Origin: a virus
DNA: 64,000 nucleotides
Virus record (IMG/VR): IMGVR_UViG_3300032241_000649
Coordinates: 24,723-88,722 of that record
Direction: 5' to 3' (one strand)
The position numbers were made by a program, and so were the translations under genes. Under the pieces are notes generated by a model. That model was not told the origin of the DNA, searched no databases, and saw only the letters and a list, made by a program, of their open reading frames with translations. Below are positions 56,568 through 64,000 of the stretch, one piece after another (position 1 is the stretch's first letter; every line of letters begins with the position of its first letter).

Positions 56568-57467
56568 TTATGAGTTTCTAGCTACTGCGGCTACCCAAGA
56601 AAAAATACGGGATCTTGTAGTTAAACTGCCCTCATATGTTTGAATGTTAGCAACAAAGCCCGTAGTAGAAGTTGTATTAATATAAATTTCAGCCCCAGGT
56701 TCAGAACCAACAGGCTCTGGAAGTGAGCTCCAACCTGTACAAACAATAGGTGCAGAAGTATATGTAGTTCCAAAACCAGGAGAGTTAATAAATGATGGGG
56801 TAATAGTTGTGTTTGCGGTTGTAACACTTCCACTACTAATGCCATCAGCAGCGCTTGCTGGAGGATTGGCAATCCAAGAAAATTGACCAACGTATTTATT
56901 TCTCCAGTAATCTCCAACTTCACCTTGAGTAACAGTAACGTTAAACCCGTTTAAATCTACGCTATCTACAAAATGATTTAAGTTATCTGTATTAAGCATG
57001 CCAGATGTAATATCTCTGTGGGTAGTTACTACGGTAGGAATACTTGTGTATGCTGTTGGGAAGTTAACTCTAAATCTTCCATTGGTATCGGTTGTTGCTG
57101 CTGAGGTGTACCCTGCTGACAAACCAAATGATGAAGAGACCGGCTGTACCGCAATCCAGTTAACAGTCATGCTTAACCCTGTTGTGGCGTAACCATTTTC
57201 AAGATCATTTGCATAAATATCAAAACCAGTGGTAGTTACATTAGCCGCAGCTAATGTAACACTAAGGCTGCCTGTACCAACTATATTAAGTATTATAGAT
57301 GGAATAGAAGAAAGAGGCGTAGTAAAGGTTACATGGATAAGTCCCGAACCATTTGTAGTTCCCGTAATAGTTCCAGCTTTATACGCATACTGGGTATTTG
57401 GGTTAAACAGATGGAACCTATCACCAGTATTTATGCTACTAGAAGTAAGGCTTCTCTTTAGTGTCAT
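56568..57467 (-). CDS. three-repeat lectin-like fibre protein
   Basis: 299 residues with three tandem ~95-residue beta repeats: GLIHVTFTTPLSSIPSIILN, RFRVNFPTAYTSIPTVVTTH and a third with TSAPIVCTGWSS; each closes with a W-containing strand (NWIAVQ, FSWIAN, FSWVAA). The pattern resembles the H-type lectin fold of tail fibres. Suggests trimeric receptor-binding or virion decoration. Confidence 0.6.
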   Translation of the reverse strand: MTLKRSLTSSSINTGDRFHLFNPNTQYAYKAGTITGTTNGSGLIHVTFTTPLSSIPSIILNIVGTGSLSVTLAAANVTTTGFDIYANDLENGYATTGLSMTVNWIAVQPVSSSFGLSAGYTSAATTDTNGRFRVNFPTAYTSIPTVVTTHRDITSGMLNTDNLNHFVDSVDLNGFNVTVTQGEVGDYWRNKYVGQFSWIANPPASAADGISSGSVTTANTTITPSFINSPGFGTTYTSAPIVCTGWSSLPEPVGSEPGAEIYINTTSTTGFVANIQTYEGSLTTRSRIFSWVAAVARNS

Positions 57468-57469
57468 AG

Positions 57470-57808
57470 TTAGGCGATTTCAGATCCAAAAGCTGAGAAG
57501 GAAATAGTAGAGGTAGATGCGTAAGTAATGATCTTATCACCGGTTGCAAGGGTAATGCCTAGGGTTAAAGCCGTAGTATCGTTACCAGCAATAGGTGCAT
57601 TGTAAACAATATAGTTTAGTGGCACAGCTGAACCTGTAGCTGCAGGAACTACAGCAACGGAGTAAGATGCTCCAGAGCTAACTTGGTTACAAACTGTAAT
57701 AGTAGAAACTACCGCCTGAGCACCTGCTGTATATACAGTTACTGGTGTTGTTGCAGGGGTTGTTACGCTGGACATTTTCTGTCCCAAAATCTTGTATGTG
57801 ATTGCCAT
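57470..57808 (-). CDS. small virion protein, decoration/fibre type
   Basis: 112 residues from ATG 57808 with GAGGAG upstream (the ATG at 57820 lies before the SD). Beta-rich and Val/Thr-rich (VTVYTAGAQAVVSTITVCN; IITYASTSTISFSAFGSE), of the type found next to phage structural genes. Confidence 0.6.
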   Translation of the reverse strand: MAITYKILGQKMSSVTTPATTPVTVYTAGAQAVVSTITVCNQVSSGASYSVAVVPAATGSAVPLNYIVYNAPIAGNDTTALTLGITLATGDKIITYASTSTISFSAFGSEIA

Positions 57809-57885
57809 GAGACTCCTCAAGAGGTACTAGTAGCCTAAAGTATAGGCCATGAATTGAGCAACTGGCGCCCAAACTGATATAGGTG

Positions 57886-57891
57886 TATAAT
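57886..57891 (+). promoter_or_regulatory. -10 box TATAAT for a probable leaderless + strand transcript
   Basis: TATAAT (57886-57891) lies eight bases before ATG 57899, and no SD is present. Predicted transcription start is at or next to the A of the start codon, as in leaderless actinobacterial mRNAs. The -35 region is weak (CTGGCG or TGGCGC). Confidence 0.5.
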
Positions 57892-57898
57892 AACATAT

Positions 57899-58909
57899 AT
57901 GGATAACTTGGTGCAACGGGCGGTAGCCCAGGGCGGGAAACTTGCCCCATTAGTAATATCCCAGGGATTAACCGCTGGGACAGGCTTGATGAACCCCTCA
58001 ATCTTTATTGATGATGATGGTGAGATTCTCTGCGTACTTCGTCACGTAAACTACACTCTTTACCATTCTGAGAATACCCAACAGTTTCCTAGTCGTTGGG
58101 GCCCACTGTCCTATTTGCACCCTGAGAAAGACCAACGCCTAGTTACTACTAATTATCTAATGCGTCTAGATGCCGATCTTAATGTTAAAAACCATTGTCT
58201 TATTGATACCTCTAAGCTAGACATTACCCCAATTTGGGAGTTTGTCGGAGAAGAAGATTGCCGCCTTGTACAGTGGGATGGAGACTACTACGCTATTGGT
58301 GTACGTCGTGATACCACTTCGCATGGTCAAGGACGTATGGAGCTTTCAAAGATTGAGTTAGATAAAAAGTCTTGGACAGCAAAAGAAGTCTCCCGACTTC
58401 GTGTGCCAACTCCTGGGGATGATACTTCCTACTGTGAGAAGAACTGGGTTCCAGTATTAGATCTTCCCTATCATTTTGTAAAATGGTCTTCTCCGGTAGA
58501 AATTGTACGCACCTATCCGGACCTGCCCCCACGCTGCGAGCAGGTATCCCTACGCCAAGGTATAGTTCCTCCCAAAGATCTTAGAGGAGGCTCTCAGCTA
58601 GTTAAGTGGGGCAATGTATATCTTTCTATTGCCCATGAGGTAGACCTTTATAAGAACTACCTATCACAGAAAGATGGGGTTTATCGCCATCGCCTATGCG
58701 TCTGGGATGACCAGCTTAATCTAGTTGGACTATCCCCAGAACCATTTAGCTTCTTAGACGCTAAGATTGAATTCTGCGCTGGAGCTGCTGTACATAATGG
58801 TGATCTTCTTATCAGCTTTGGGTTTCAAGATAATGCGGCCTTTGTTCTACGCACCCCGAAACTAGTTGTAGAAGACATGCTAATGGAGGCTCTATCCTAT
58901 GGTAACTGA
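57899..58909 (+). CDS. beta-propeller protein of glycoside-processing type
   Basis: 336 residues. MNPSIFIDDDGEILCVLRH, EEDCRLVQWDGDYYAIGVRR, CEKNWVPVLDLPYHFVKW and AGAAVHNGDLLISFGFQDN are spaced like blades of a five-bladed propeller of glycosidases/phosphorylases (GH43/GH130-like). Clustered with TPR, FkbM and glycosyltransferase genes, it probably processes sugars. First gene of the inverted + strand insert. Confidence 0.6.
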   Translation: MDNLVQRAVAQGGKLAPLVISQGLTAGTGLMNPSIFIDDDGEILCVLRHVNYTLYHSENTQQFPSRWGPLSYLHPEKDQRLVTTNYLMRLDADLNVKNHCLIDTSKLDITPIWEFVGEEDCRLVQWDGDYYAIGVRRDTTSHGQGRMELSKIELDKKSWTAKEVSRLRVPTPGDDTSYCEKNWVPVLDLPYHFVKWSSPVEIVRTYPDLPPRCEQVSLRQGIVPPKDLRGGSQLVKWGNVYLSIAHEVDLYKNYLSQKDGVYRHRLCVWDDQLNLVGLSPEPFSFLDAKIEFCAGAAVHNGDLLISFGFQDNAAFVLRTPKLVVEDMLMEALSYGN

Positions 58910-59465
58910 ATTGACCGTCCGACTCTCTACCGACCCTTTTAACCCAGAGTACAACTTTGATTTGGCAAAGGAGTACGAGCGCCTAGGACAGACAGCATCG
59001 GCTGTTTCTTTCTACCTACGTGCTGCTGAGTACGGAGTAGAAAGTTCTCCGCTTATTGTTTACACTTCATTGCTTAAGATGGCTAAATGCTTTGATGATC
59101 AAAATGATCGGGTTCATACAGTTACTAACTGCCTGCTTCAAGCTATTGCTTATTTGCCTAACCGACCAGAAGCTTACTTTGCCCTATCTCAATTCCATGA
59201 ACGCCTAGGACAATGGCAGGAATGCTACACATGGGCTGAGGTTGGTCTGGCTCGGGATTTGATTTCATCCCCACTTCCAGCGCAAGTAGGGTATATAGCA
59301 CCCTACTGTTTACAGTTTGAAAAGGCTGTGTCTGCTTGGTGGATTGGTCGTAAGGATGAATCTTTTAAAATATTTAAAGAACTAAGTGAGCTTGCGTACA
59401 TGCTTGATGAGTACAAGGTTGCCGTAAAGAATAACCTCAATCGGATCAGCCTTGCTACTGTTTGA
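58899..59465 (+). CDS. TPR-repeat protein
   Basis: 188 residues. TPR-like repeats: NYDLAKEYERLGQ-type start (NFDLAKEYERLGQTASAVSF), then PEAYFALSQFHERLGQWQEC and IGRKDESFKIFKELSELAYM. Overlaps the propeller gene by 11 bases. TPR proteins commonly scaffold glycosyl-transfer complexes. Confidence 0.7.
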   Translation: MVTELTVRLSTDPFNPEYNFDLAKEYERLGQTASAVSFYLRAAEYGVESSPLIVYTSLLKMAKCFDDQNDRVHTVTNCLLQAIAYLPNRPEAYFALSQFHERLGQWQECYTWAEVGLARDLISSPLPAQVGYIAPYCLQFEKAVSAWWIGRKDESFKIFKELSELAYMLDEYKVAVKNNLNRISLATV

Positions 59466-60117
59466 TATAGGGGCTAATCGGGGAGATGCCACAGTTGTAG
59501 GGGTGGCTCTAGGATACCGCGTAATCGCCCTAGAAGCGGCTCCTAAGGTCTTTAGAGAGCTGGTTGGTAACTTTGTATACACACCACAAGTTTTGCCCCT
59601 TAAAATGGCTGTAGCCAACACAAACAATGAGGTCATTGAGTTTTATGAGGCTCAAGAAGATGGCCTATCCACCATGAACAAGGATTGGCTAACCGCCGAA
59701 ACCATGCCCTATAAAGGCAAGCCCTTTAGAACTATTACAGCTACAACCATAACTATAGATAAGTTGGTTGAGCTATATGGTGAGCCCGACTTAATTAAGG
59801 TGGATGTTGAGGGTGCCGAGTGGGCTGTATTCCAAGGAATGACTAAGAGCTATGGCATGCTGGCTTTTGAGTGGACTGATGTCACTATTGATGAGCATAT
59901 CAAGCAGTTAGAGTATCTAAGATCCTTGGGATACAAAGAGGTTGCCCCGCAGTTTATTGTAGATCATCTTGATACCCCAGATGATTGGTATGATTTGAGT
60001 ACTTTTGATTTTAAGAAATGGCTATCTGACTACGCGCCTTTGTGGGTAGCAGGTGGTTGGGAGAAGGCAAACCTTAGACCTACAGCTGATGTAGGCATGA
60101 TGTGGTTAAGGGTTTAA
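59452..60117 (+). CDS. FkbM-family SAM-dependent methyltransferase
   Basis: 221 residues. SAM-binding FDIGANRGDATVVG (4-17), VIALEAAPKVFRELVGNF, LIKVDVEGAEWAVFQGM and a C-terminal small domain. FkbM enzymes methylate sugars or antibiotics. TTG 59452 is the only start that keeps the SAM motif. It overlaps the TPR gene; its 3' end overlaps the convergent glycosyltransferase by 12 bases with no terminator seen between them. Confidence 0.8.
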   Translation: MLLFDIGANRGDATVVGVALGYRVIALEAAPKVFRELVGNFVYTPQVLPLKMAVANTNNEVIEFYEAQEDGLSTMNKDWLTAETMPYKGKPFRTITATTITIDKLVELYGEPDLIKVDVEGAEWAVFQGMTKSYGMLAFEWTDVTIDEHIKQLEYLRSLGYKEVAPQFIVDHLDTPDDWYDLSTFDFKKWLSDYAPLWVAGGWEKANLRPTADVGMMWLRV

Positions 60118-60843
60118 AGTACCGTCAAACTCATAAGATCCAACATGGGTTGTCTTAGCGTATGGGGCGGCAAATACTTTGCCCCCTAAGTCTCTCCACA
60201 TATTGCAGAAGTTCACATCTTCACCCATTAGAAGTCCTGAACTTGATACCTCACATTTCCAGTATTGATTAAGAGTATCCCCTGGGTTAATACCAAAAAC
60301 ACCCGTAGATGAAAATAGATAAGATTTAGTTTGGGGCTTTAGCTTTTCAAATACAGAGCGCTTGATGATCATCATACCTGTGCCAATATGGGATACTTCA
60401 AAAGACTTAGTAAAGTCTTCTGGTTGCTCGGCACCAGATAGTAGGGCTAGATTAAACTCCCCACTAAACTTGCTGAGCTTATCTGCAGGCACCCCGTGTT
60501 TTGTAGCTTCTGAGACCGTGTCCCAGTTAATACGCTTTTTAGGGACAACCCCACCAATAATATCTTTATCTTCTTTAATCATGCGTAGTACATCTTCTGG
60601 CTTAAAAGACTGGTCCGCATCTATAAAGAATAGATAGTTACAGCCAGAATTTAAGAACATCTGGGTAAGGGAATCTCTTGCCTCTGTGATAATAGAGTTA
60701 TTATACATATCCCTAAACTGGACCTCGTAACCACTATCAAGTAAGAGCTTCATAGTGTTAAATAGGCTTTTAGCATAGGAGCCATGGCACATACCTCCGT
60801 ACATCGGGGTAGCAATAAATACTGACTGTGGTTTCTTAGCCAT
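60106..60843 (-). CDS. GT-A-fold glycosyltransferase
   Basis: 245 residues. SVFIATPMYGGMCHGSYAKS, DXD motif D75-A-D77 in LFFIDADQSF, and a C-terminal EDVNFCNMWRDLGGKVF. Family 2-like sugar transferase. TAATG overlap with the next transferase. Confidence 0.78.
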   Translation of the reverse strand: MAKKPQSVFIATPMYGGMCHGSYAKSLFNTMKLLLDSGYEVQFRDMYNNSIITEARDSLTQMFLNSGCNYLFFIDADQSFKPEDVLRMIKEDKDIIGGVVPKKRINWDTVSEATKHGVPADKLSKFSGEFNLALLSGAEQPEDFTKSFEVSHIGTGMMIIKRSVFEKLKPQTKSYLFSSTGVFGINPGDTLNQYWKCEVSSSGLLMGEDVNFCNMWRDLGGKVFAAPYAKTTHVGSYEFDGTLNP

Positions 60844-61553
60844 TAGAGCCTCTGTTTAAATGTAGAGGGATCAAAGTTCTTAGGGATATGGTCCCAGGTA
60901 ATAGGTTGTTTCTTCATGTGGGTTACTAGAACTGTAGGATCAAAGTAAAGTTCAATACCTGCACGGTAGGCTTTAACGCACCAAGATATGTCCTCACCCA
61001 CGGCATCCATAATATCTTTGCCGTTTGAATCTTCCCCAACTTTTACATACTCGTGGGAGAACCAAGGTCGTTGAATCTTTTCAAATACTCCCGACTTCAT
61101 GGCTATAAAACCAAACCCGCAACTTTGGACACGTAAAGGTTCTGTAAGCTTTACAATCTCATGGGCAGGCATACCGCCAGGTGCTCCCCATGCATGAACA
61201 GTTGTAGTCATACCATCAGCTAATAAATAAGAGCCGCAGGCTACATCGTACTTTGAATCGTAAATCTTGAAGAATTGCTCAGGAGTCCAAGCAATATCTG
61301 AATCAATCCAAAAGATCTTGTTGTAGGTTATGTCCTTGCCACCAGGTGTAGTTTGGGTGGGATCAAGCTGCATTCCCTCTATACCACTAGCGGTTAACTC
61401 ACGGGCATGATGAACAAGGGATGTGTAGGCGTTTAACCACTTGTAAGTGATTCCCCGCCTATCACATTCGGCTAAAGTTAGCACTAGACTCTTAACATAC
61501 TGAGCCTCTAGCATTGCGCCGGGTGTTGCAATTAATACGTCATAGTGTTTCAT
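60843..61553 (-). CDS. GT-A-fold glycosyltransferase, paralogue
   Basis: 236 residues. DVLIATPGAMLEAQYVKSLV, DXD motif D84-S-D86 in IFWIDSDIAW, and GEDISWCVKAYRAGIELYFD at the end. Diverged from the neighbouring transferase by clear sequence differences but with the same layout. Probably adds the second sugar of a glycan. Confidence 0.78.
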   Translation of the reverse strand: MKHYDVLIATPGAMLEAQYVKSLVLTLAECDRRGITYKWLNAYTSLVHHARELTASGIEGMQLDPTQTTPGGKDITYNKIFWIDSDIAWTPEQFFKIYDSKYDVACGSYLLADGMTTTVHAWGAPGGMPAHEIVKLTEPLRVQSCGFGFIAMKSGVFEKIQRPWFSHEYVKVGEDSNGKDIMDAVGEDISWCVKAYRAGIELYFDPTVLVTHMKKQPITWDHIPKNFDPSTFKQRL

Positions 61554-61573
61554 TTAGTCGCCCTCGTTAATAG

Positions 61574-61858
61574 TTATTCTGCTGGATTACGGCTAGCTTC
61601 TAGTTCAGCCTGTTGAGCTGCAATTTCTTCAGGTGTAGGCTTTTTGCGACCCTCTTCTCCACGATTCCCTGGAGCATATGGGGCATCTTCGTTTACAATA
61701 GATTCAATGTATAGTTCTGCCCAAGCTGCTGCTTCAGCAGCATCTGCCCAAGCATCTCCACCTGGATAGGTTGGTTGATAGAGGGATGGGACTGTATTAT
61801 CATCATAGAATACCTTTACGGCATTTGTACCATCTTCGATTTCATATCTTACTGACAT
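61574..61858 (-). CDS. small fibre-associated protein
   Basis: 94 residues. N-terminal beta part (RYEIEDGTNAVKVFYDDN), acidic Ala-rich helices and a polar C-terminus (EEIAAQQAELEASRNPAE). Directly downstream of the tail fibre gene; it may be a fibre chaperone or attachment protein. Confidence 0.55.
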   Translation of the reverse strand: MSVRYEIEDGTNAVKVFYDDNTVPSLYQPTYPGGDAWADAAEAAAWAELYIESIVNEDAPYAPGNRGEEGRKKPTPEEIAAQQAELEASRNPAE

Positions 61859-61900
61859 ATTTTCTCCTATAGGTTTGTCTATATACTATTATAGCAGGGT

Positions 61901-63400
61901 TTAGTTAGAACCTATAATCTGCCATGCCTGCCCATTACTAACTAGGCGGGCATACTTTCCAGCTCCGGATAGTATAGCAGTTCCTATAGTTGTTGATCCT
62001 ATTGGATAAACGTTAGAGCTAGCCGAGGTAACGGCAAAGGCGGCTATCTGCTTCATAACTATCTCCCGTCCAGGATATAATCCGGGGTTTGGCAAGGTTA
62101 CTGTACAAGCAGCCGTAGTGTTAAATACCACCCAGTTTTCATATTGACCTATAGTATAAGTAGTAACCCCTATTGGTTGATATGGGGCCGCGTTAATATA
62201 TTGCTGGCTAGTTTGATTTACAAAGTTTGTTGCAGTTACTGACCACCAGTATGCAGTTGATGGCATAGTTGTTAAAGTCCAGGTAATACCGTCGGTAGAG
62301 TTAGCCGCTGTAGTTGTGCTGTAATCTAATGCAACAAATACACCATTTCCGTAAGTTATTGAAGACCAATATCCAGATACTGGCAAAGTCCTAGTAGTCC
62401 AGGTAATTCCATCAGTTGAGGTAGACGCTGTAGAGAAGTTTTGTGTTACTGCAGCAAAAACACCATTACCATAAGCTACTGCTTGCCAGACTGCAGCTGC
62501 TGGCAAAGTTCTTAAAGTCCAGGTAATTCCATCAGTAGAAGAGGCTGCTGTTGTTGTATTTGTGTTGCCTGCTACTGCAGCAAAAACACCATTTCCATAA
62601 GTTACTGACCACCAGTATGCAGATGCTGGCAAAGTTCTTAGCGTCCAAGTGATTCCATCGGTAGAAGAGGCCGCTGTTGTTGTGTTTTGTGATACTGCAG
62701 CAAACACACCATTACCGTAAGTTACTGCTTGCCACTGTGCAGATGATGGCAAAGTTGTTAAAGACCATGTAATACCATCAGTTGAGTAAGTTGCTGAAGT
62801 TGATACTGAGGCGCCACCTGCGATTGCAGCAAATACTCGATTACCATAAGCTACCGATTGCCAGGTTGCAACTGCTGGTAATGTTGCTGTTATCCAAGTG
62901 ATTCCATCGGTTGAAGAAGCCGCTGTTGTTGAGTTGTATACTACTGCAGCAAATGTTCCGTTTCCATATGCTACTGAACGCCACTGTCCAGATGCTGGCA
63001 AAGTTCTCAAAGTCCAAGTAACCCCATCTGTTGATGAAGCAGCCGTTGTTGTTGCAAGTGATGCTATGGCAACAAATAAACTTTGGGGTGCTAAAATACC
63101 TGATGTACCCTGAATACCCTGAATACCAGTAGTACCTGTAAATCCCTGAGTGCCTGTTATGCCTTGTAATCCTGTTGGTCCCTGAGCCCCAGTTATTCCC
63201 TGGGTTCCTAAAATACCCTGAGAACCAACAACAGTGCCTTGAGAACCATTTGTACCTTGTAGGCCTTGAGTACCTTGAGTTCCTCCGCTAGATGTAGTAA
63301 CAAGATCCCAGGTAGAAGTACTAGAGTTATATGACCATGACTTTAAACCTGATGTATATACCTGACCATTAGTAGGTGATGCTGGAAATGAAAGTGCCAT
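61901..63400 (-). CDS. tail fibre with collagen-like stem and seven-repeat Asp-box-type propeller
   Basis: 499 residues. N-terminal small domain, collagen-like Gly-x-Gln/Thr stretch (about 40-95: GTQGTQGLQGTNG...GTSG), then seven repeats with S-T-D-G-I/V-T-W, each followed by a TLPAS-W-SVAYGNGVFAAV-type strand, spaced ~40 residues: a variant of the Asp-box (SxDxGxTW) propeller. C-terminal ~100 residues (TVTLPNPGLYPGREIVMKQI, FARL-type end) are shared with the next gene. Collagen-like stems form trimers. Probable receptor-binding fibre. Confidence 0.8.
   Translation of the reverse strand: MALSFPASPTNGQVYTSGLKSWSYNSSTSTWDLVTTSSGGTQGTQGLQGTNGSQGTVVGSQGILGTQGITGAQGPTGLQGITGTQGFTGTTGIQGIQGTSGILAPQSLFVAIASLATTTAASSTDGVTWTLRTLPASGQWRSVAYGNGTFAAVVYNSTTAASSTDGITWITATLPAVATWQSVAYGNRVFAAIAGGASVSTSATYSTDGITWSLTTLPSSAQWQAVTYGNGVFAAVSQNTTTAASSTDGITWTLRTLPASAYWWSVTYGNGVFAAVAGNTNTTTAASSTDGITWTLRTLPAAAVWQAVAYGNGVFAAVTQNFSTASTSTDGITWTTRTLPVSGYWSSITYGNGVFVALDYSTTTAANSTDGITWTLTTMPSTAYWWSVTATNFVNQTSQQYINAAPYQPIGVTTYTIGQYENWVVFNTTAACTVTLPNPGLYPGREIVMKQIAAFAVTSASSNVYPIGSTTIGTAILSGAGKYARLVSNGQAWQIIGSN
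62270..63060 (-). repeat. ~120-base tandem coding repeats of the propeller
   Basis: Six or more near-identical units, e.g. at 62342, 62463, 62590, 62710, 62840 and 62958, with the shared ACCATTTCC/TACC-type segment, drifting by point changes. They encode the propeller blades and favour blade gain or loss by recombination. Confidence 0.75.
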
Positions 63401-64000
63401 TAGTTAGCCTCCATAGTAATCCAAGTTTGTCCATTGCTGACTAGTCTTGCAAATTTACCAGCTGTTGCTGCAAGTATTGCTGTTCCAATTGTTGTTGATC
63501 CTAATGGATAAACGTTAGATATTGAAGAGTTAACTGCAAAAGCTGCTGTATTCATAATAGTAATCTCACGCCCAGGGTATGCTCCAGGGTTTGGCAGAGT
63601 AATTGTAGTAGTAGCAGTTGCTCTAAGTGTTACATACTTTTCATTAACACCTACAGTATAAGAGTTAACAGAAACAGGTTGATATGGGGCAGTCTTAGTA
63701 AGTATTGGAGTAGTAGGGTTATAAAATGGAACTACTCCACCACCAGTCCATCCACTACTTGCTGTTATAGATCTTACTGTCCAGGTAGTTCCATCTGTAG
63801 ATACCCCAACTGTTGTAGATCCAACAGTAGTAGCTATATAAATACCTTGCCCATAACTTATAGCATTCCAAACAAGAGATGCCGGCATTGTAACAACGGA
63901 CCAAGTTATACCATCAGATGAATAGGTTGCAGCGGTAGATCCAGCTGCAAGATTAGAAATAGCCACAACTCCATTATGGCCGGCAGCTATATCCCAATAA
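63400..64000 (-). CDS. second tail-fibre gene, 5' part outside window
   Basis: The frame is open to the right edge (visible start residues WDIAAGHNGVVAISN, a propeller strand), so the GTG at 63966 is internal and the gene continues beyond the window. Visible: at least one STDG-type repeat (SSDGITW; STDGTTW) and a C-terminal domain nearly matching that of the preceding fibre (LPNPGAYPGREITIMNTAAF, YPLGSTTIGTAIL, FARLVSNGQTW). A paralogous fibre pair. Confidence 0.75.
   Translation of the reverse strand, partial: YWDIAAGHNGVVAISNLAAGSTAATYSSDGITWSVVTMPASLVWNAISYGQGIYIATTVGSTTVGVSTDGTTWTVRSITASSGWTGGGVVPFYNPTTPILTKTAPYQPVSVNSYTVGVNEKYVTLRATATTTITLPNPGAYPGREITIMNTAAFAVNSSISNVYPLGSTTIGTAILAATAGKFARLVSNGQTWITMEAN

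Noticed and set aside
61888-61893. Promoter with TATAAT ahead of the 61574-61858 gene
   Set aside because: A TATAAT is present, but no plausible -35 box lies 16-18 bases upstream.
62270-63060. CRISPR-like repeats
   Set aside because: The ~120-base units are coding, in frame and degenerate, and correspond to propeller blades of the tail fibre.
1-64000. Prophage/lysogeny functions
   Set aside because: No integrase, excisionase partner or CI/Cro-like repressor was recognised; the MerR-type and RHH proteins alone do not show lysogeny. The window is only part of the genome, so absence is not proof.

Overview
The window is a 64-kb stretch of a tailed double-stranded DNA phage with a contractile (myovirus-type) tail. 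A host in the Actinobacteria is inferred from two WhiB-type iron-sulfur regulators, the actinophage-style lysis and recombination genes and the frequent GTG and TTG starts. Base composition is low for cultured actinophages (A+T-rich by eye), which would fit a low-GC freshwater actinobacterial host; that is inference only. No terminase, portal or major capsid gene and no integrase, tRNA or CRISPR array was recognised, so the window covers only part of the genome.

Layout. (1) 1-6911, + strand: small early-type genes around a MoxR-type AAA+ ATPase and its metallopeptidase/VWA partner, a pyrimidine-dimer glycosylase-like protein, a HicA-like protein and many tiny ORFs coupled by ATGA/TAATG overlaps. 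A candidate structured RNA lies at 594-759. The arm ends at a bidirectional terminator (6926-6955). (2) 6978-16534, - strand: an acidic miniprotein, a B12-dependent ribonucleotide reductase, a TGT/DpdA-like protein, HAD-like and nucleotidyltransferase-like proteins, and a run of disordered or zinc-ribbon proteins of unknown role. (3) 16618-19553, - strand: lysis region with membrane proteins, a CHAP endolysin, an HNH-like protein and a permuted papain-like amidase. (4) 19631-37331, - strand: DNA metabolism. This holds a metallophosphoesterase, a SpoVS-like protein, three PD-(D/E)XK nucleases, WhiB, RecA, family A DNA polymerase, an SSB-like protein, MerR- and RHH-type DNA binders, a SNF2 helicase, dNMP kinase, primase, DnaB-like helicase, a DnaC-like loader and a winged-helix initiator. 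A dense cluster of inverted and direct repeats inside the initiator gene is a strong candidate origin. (5) 37354-57808, - strand: tail module in classic contractile order: tail terminator-like, sheath, tube, chaperone with a frameshifted extension, tape measure, LysM protein, a hub split over two genes, spike, gp25, gpJ and a very large gpI-like/adhesin protein. (6) 57899-60117, + strand: an inverted insert with a beta-propeller, a TPR protein and an FkbM methyltransferase, facing two - strand glycosyltransferases. (7) 61574-64000, - strand: two related tail-fibre genes, one with collagen-like repeats and a seven-repeat propeller; the second runs off the window.

How it works together. The RNR and dNMP kinase supply dNTPs. 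The initiator, loader, helicase, primase, SSB and Pol A form a complete phage replisome. RecA, the nucleases and SNF2 serve recombination and repair. The tail module builds the contractile injection machine, whose tape measure carries two candidate wall hydrolases. The glycosylation genes beside the fibre genes probably decorate virion or host-surface glycans. The most unusual items are the candidate structured RNA at 594-759, the embedded origin, the +1-frameshift chaperone, the split hub, the TGT/DpdA-like protein, the metallothionein-like Cys protein and the Leu at the Pol A '762' position.
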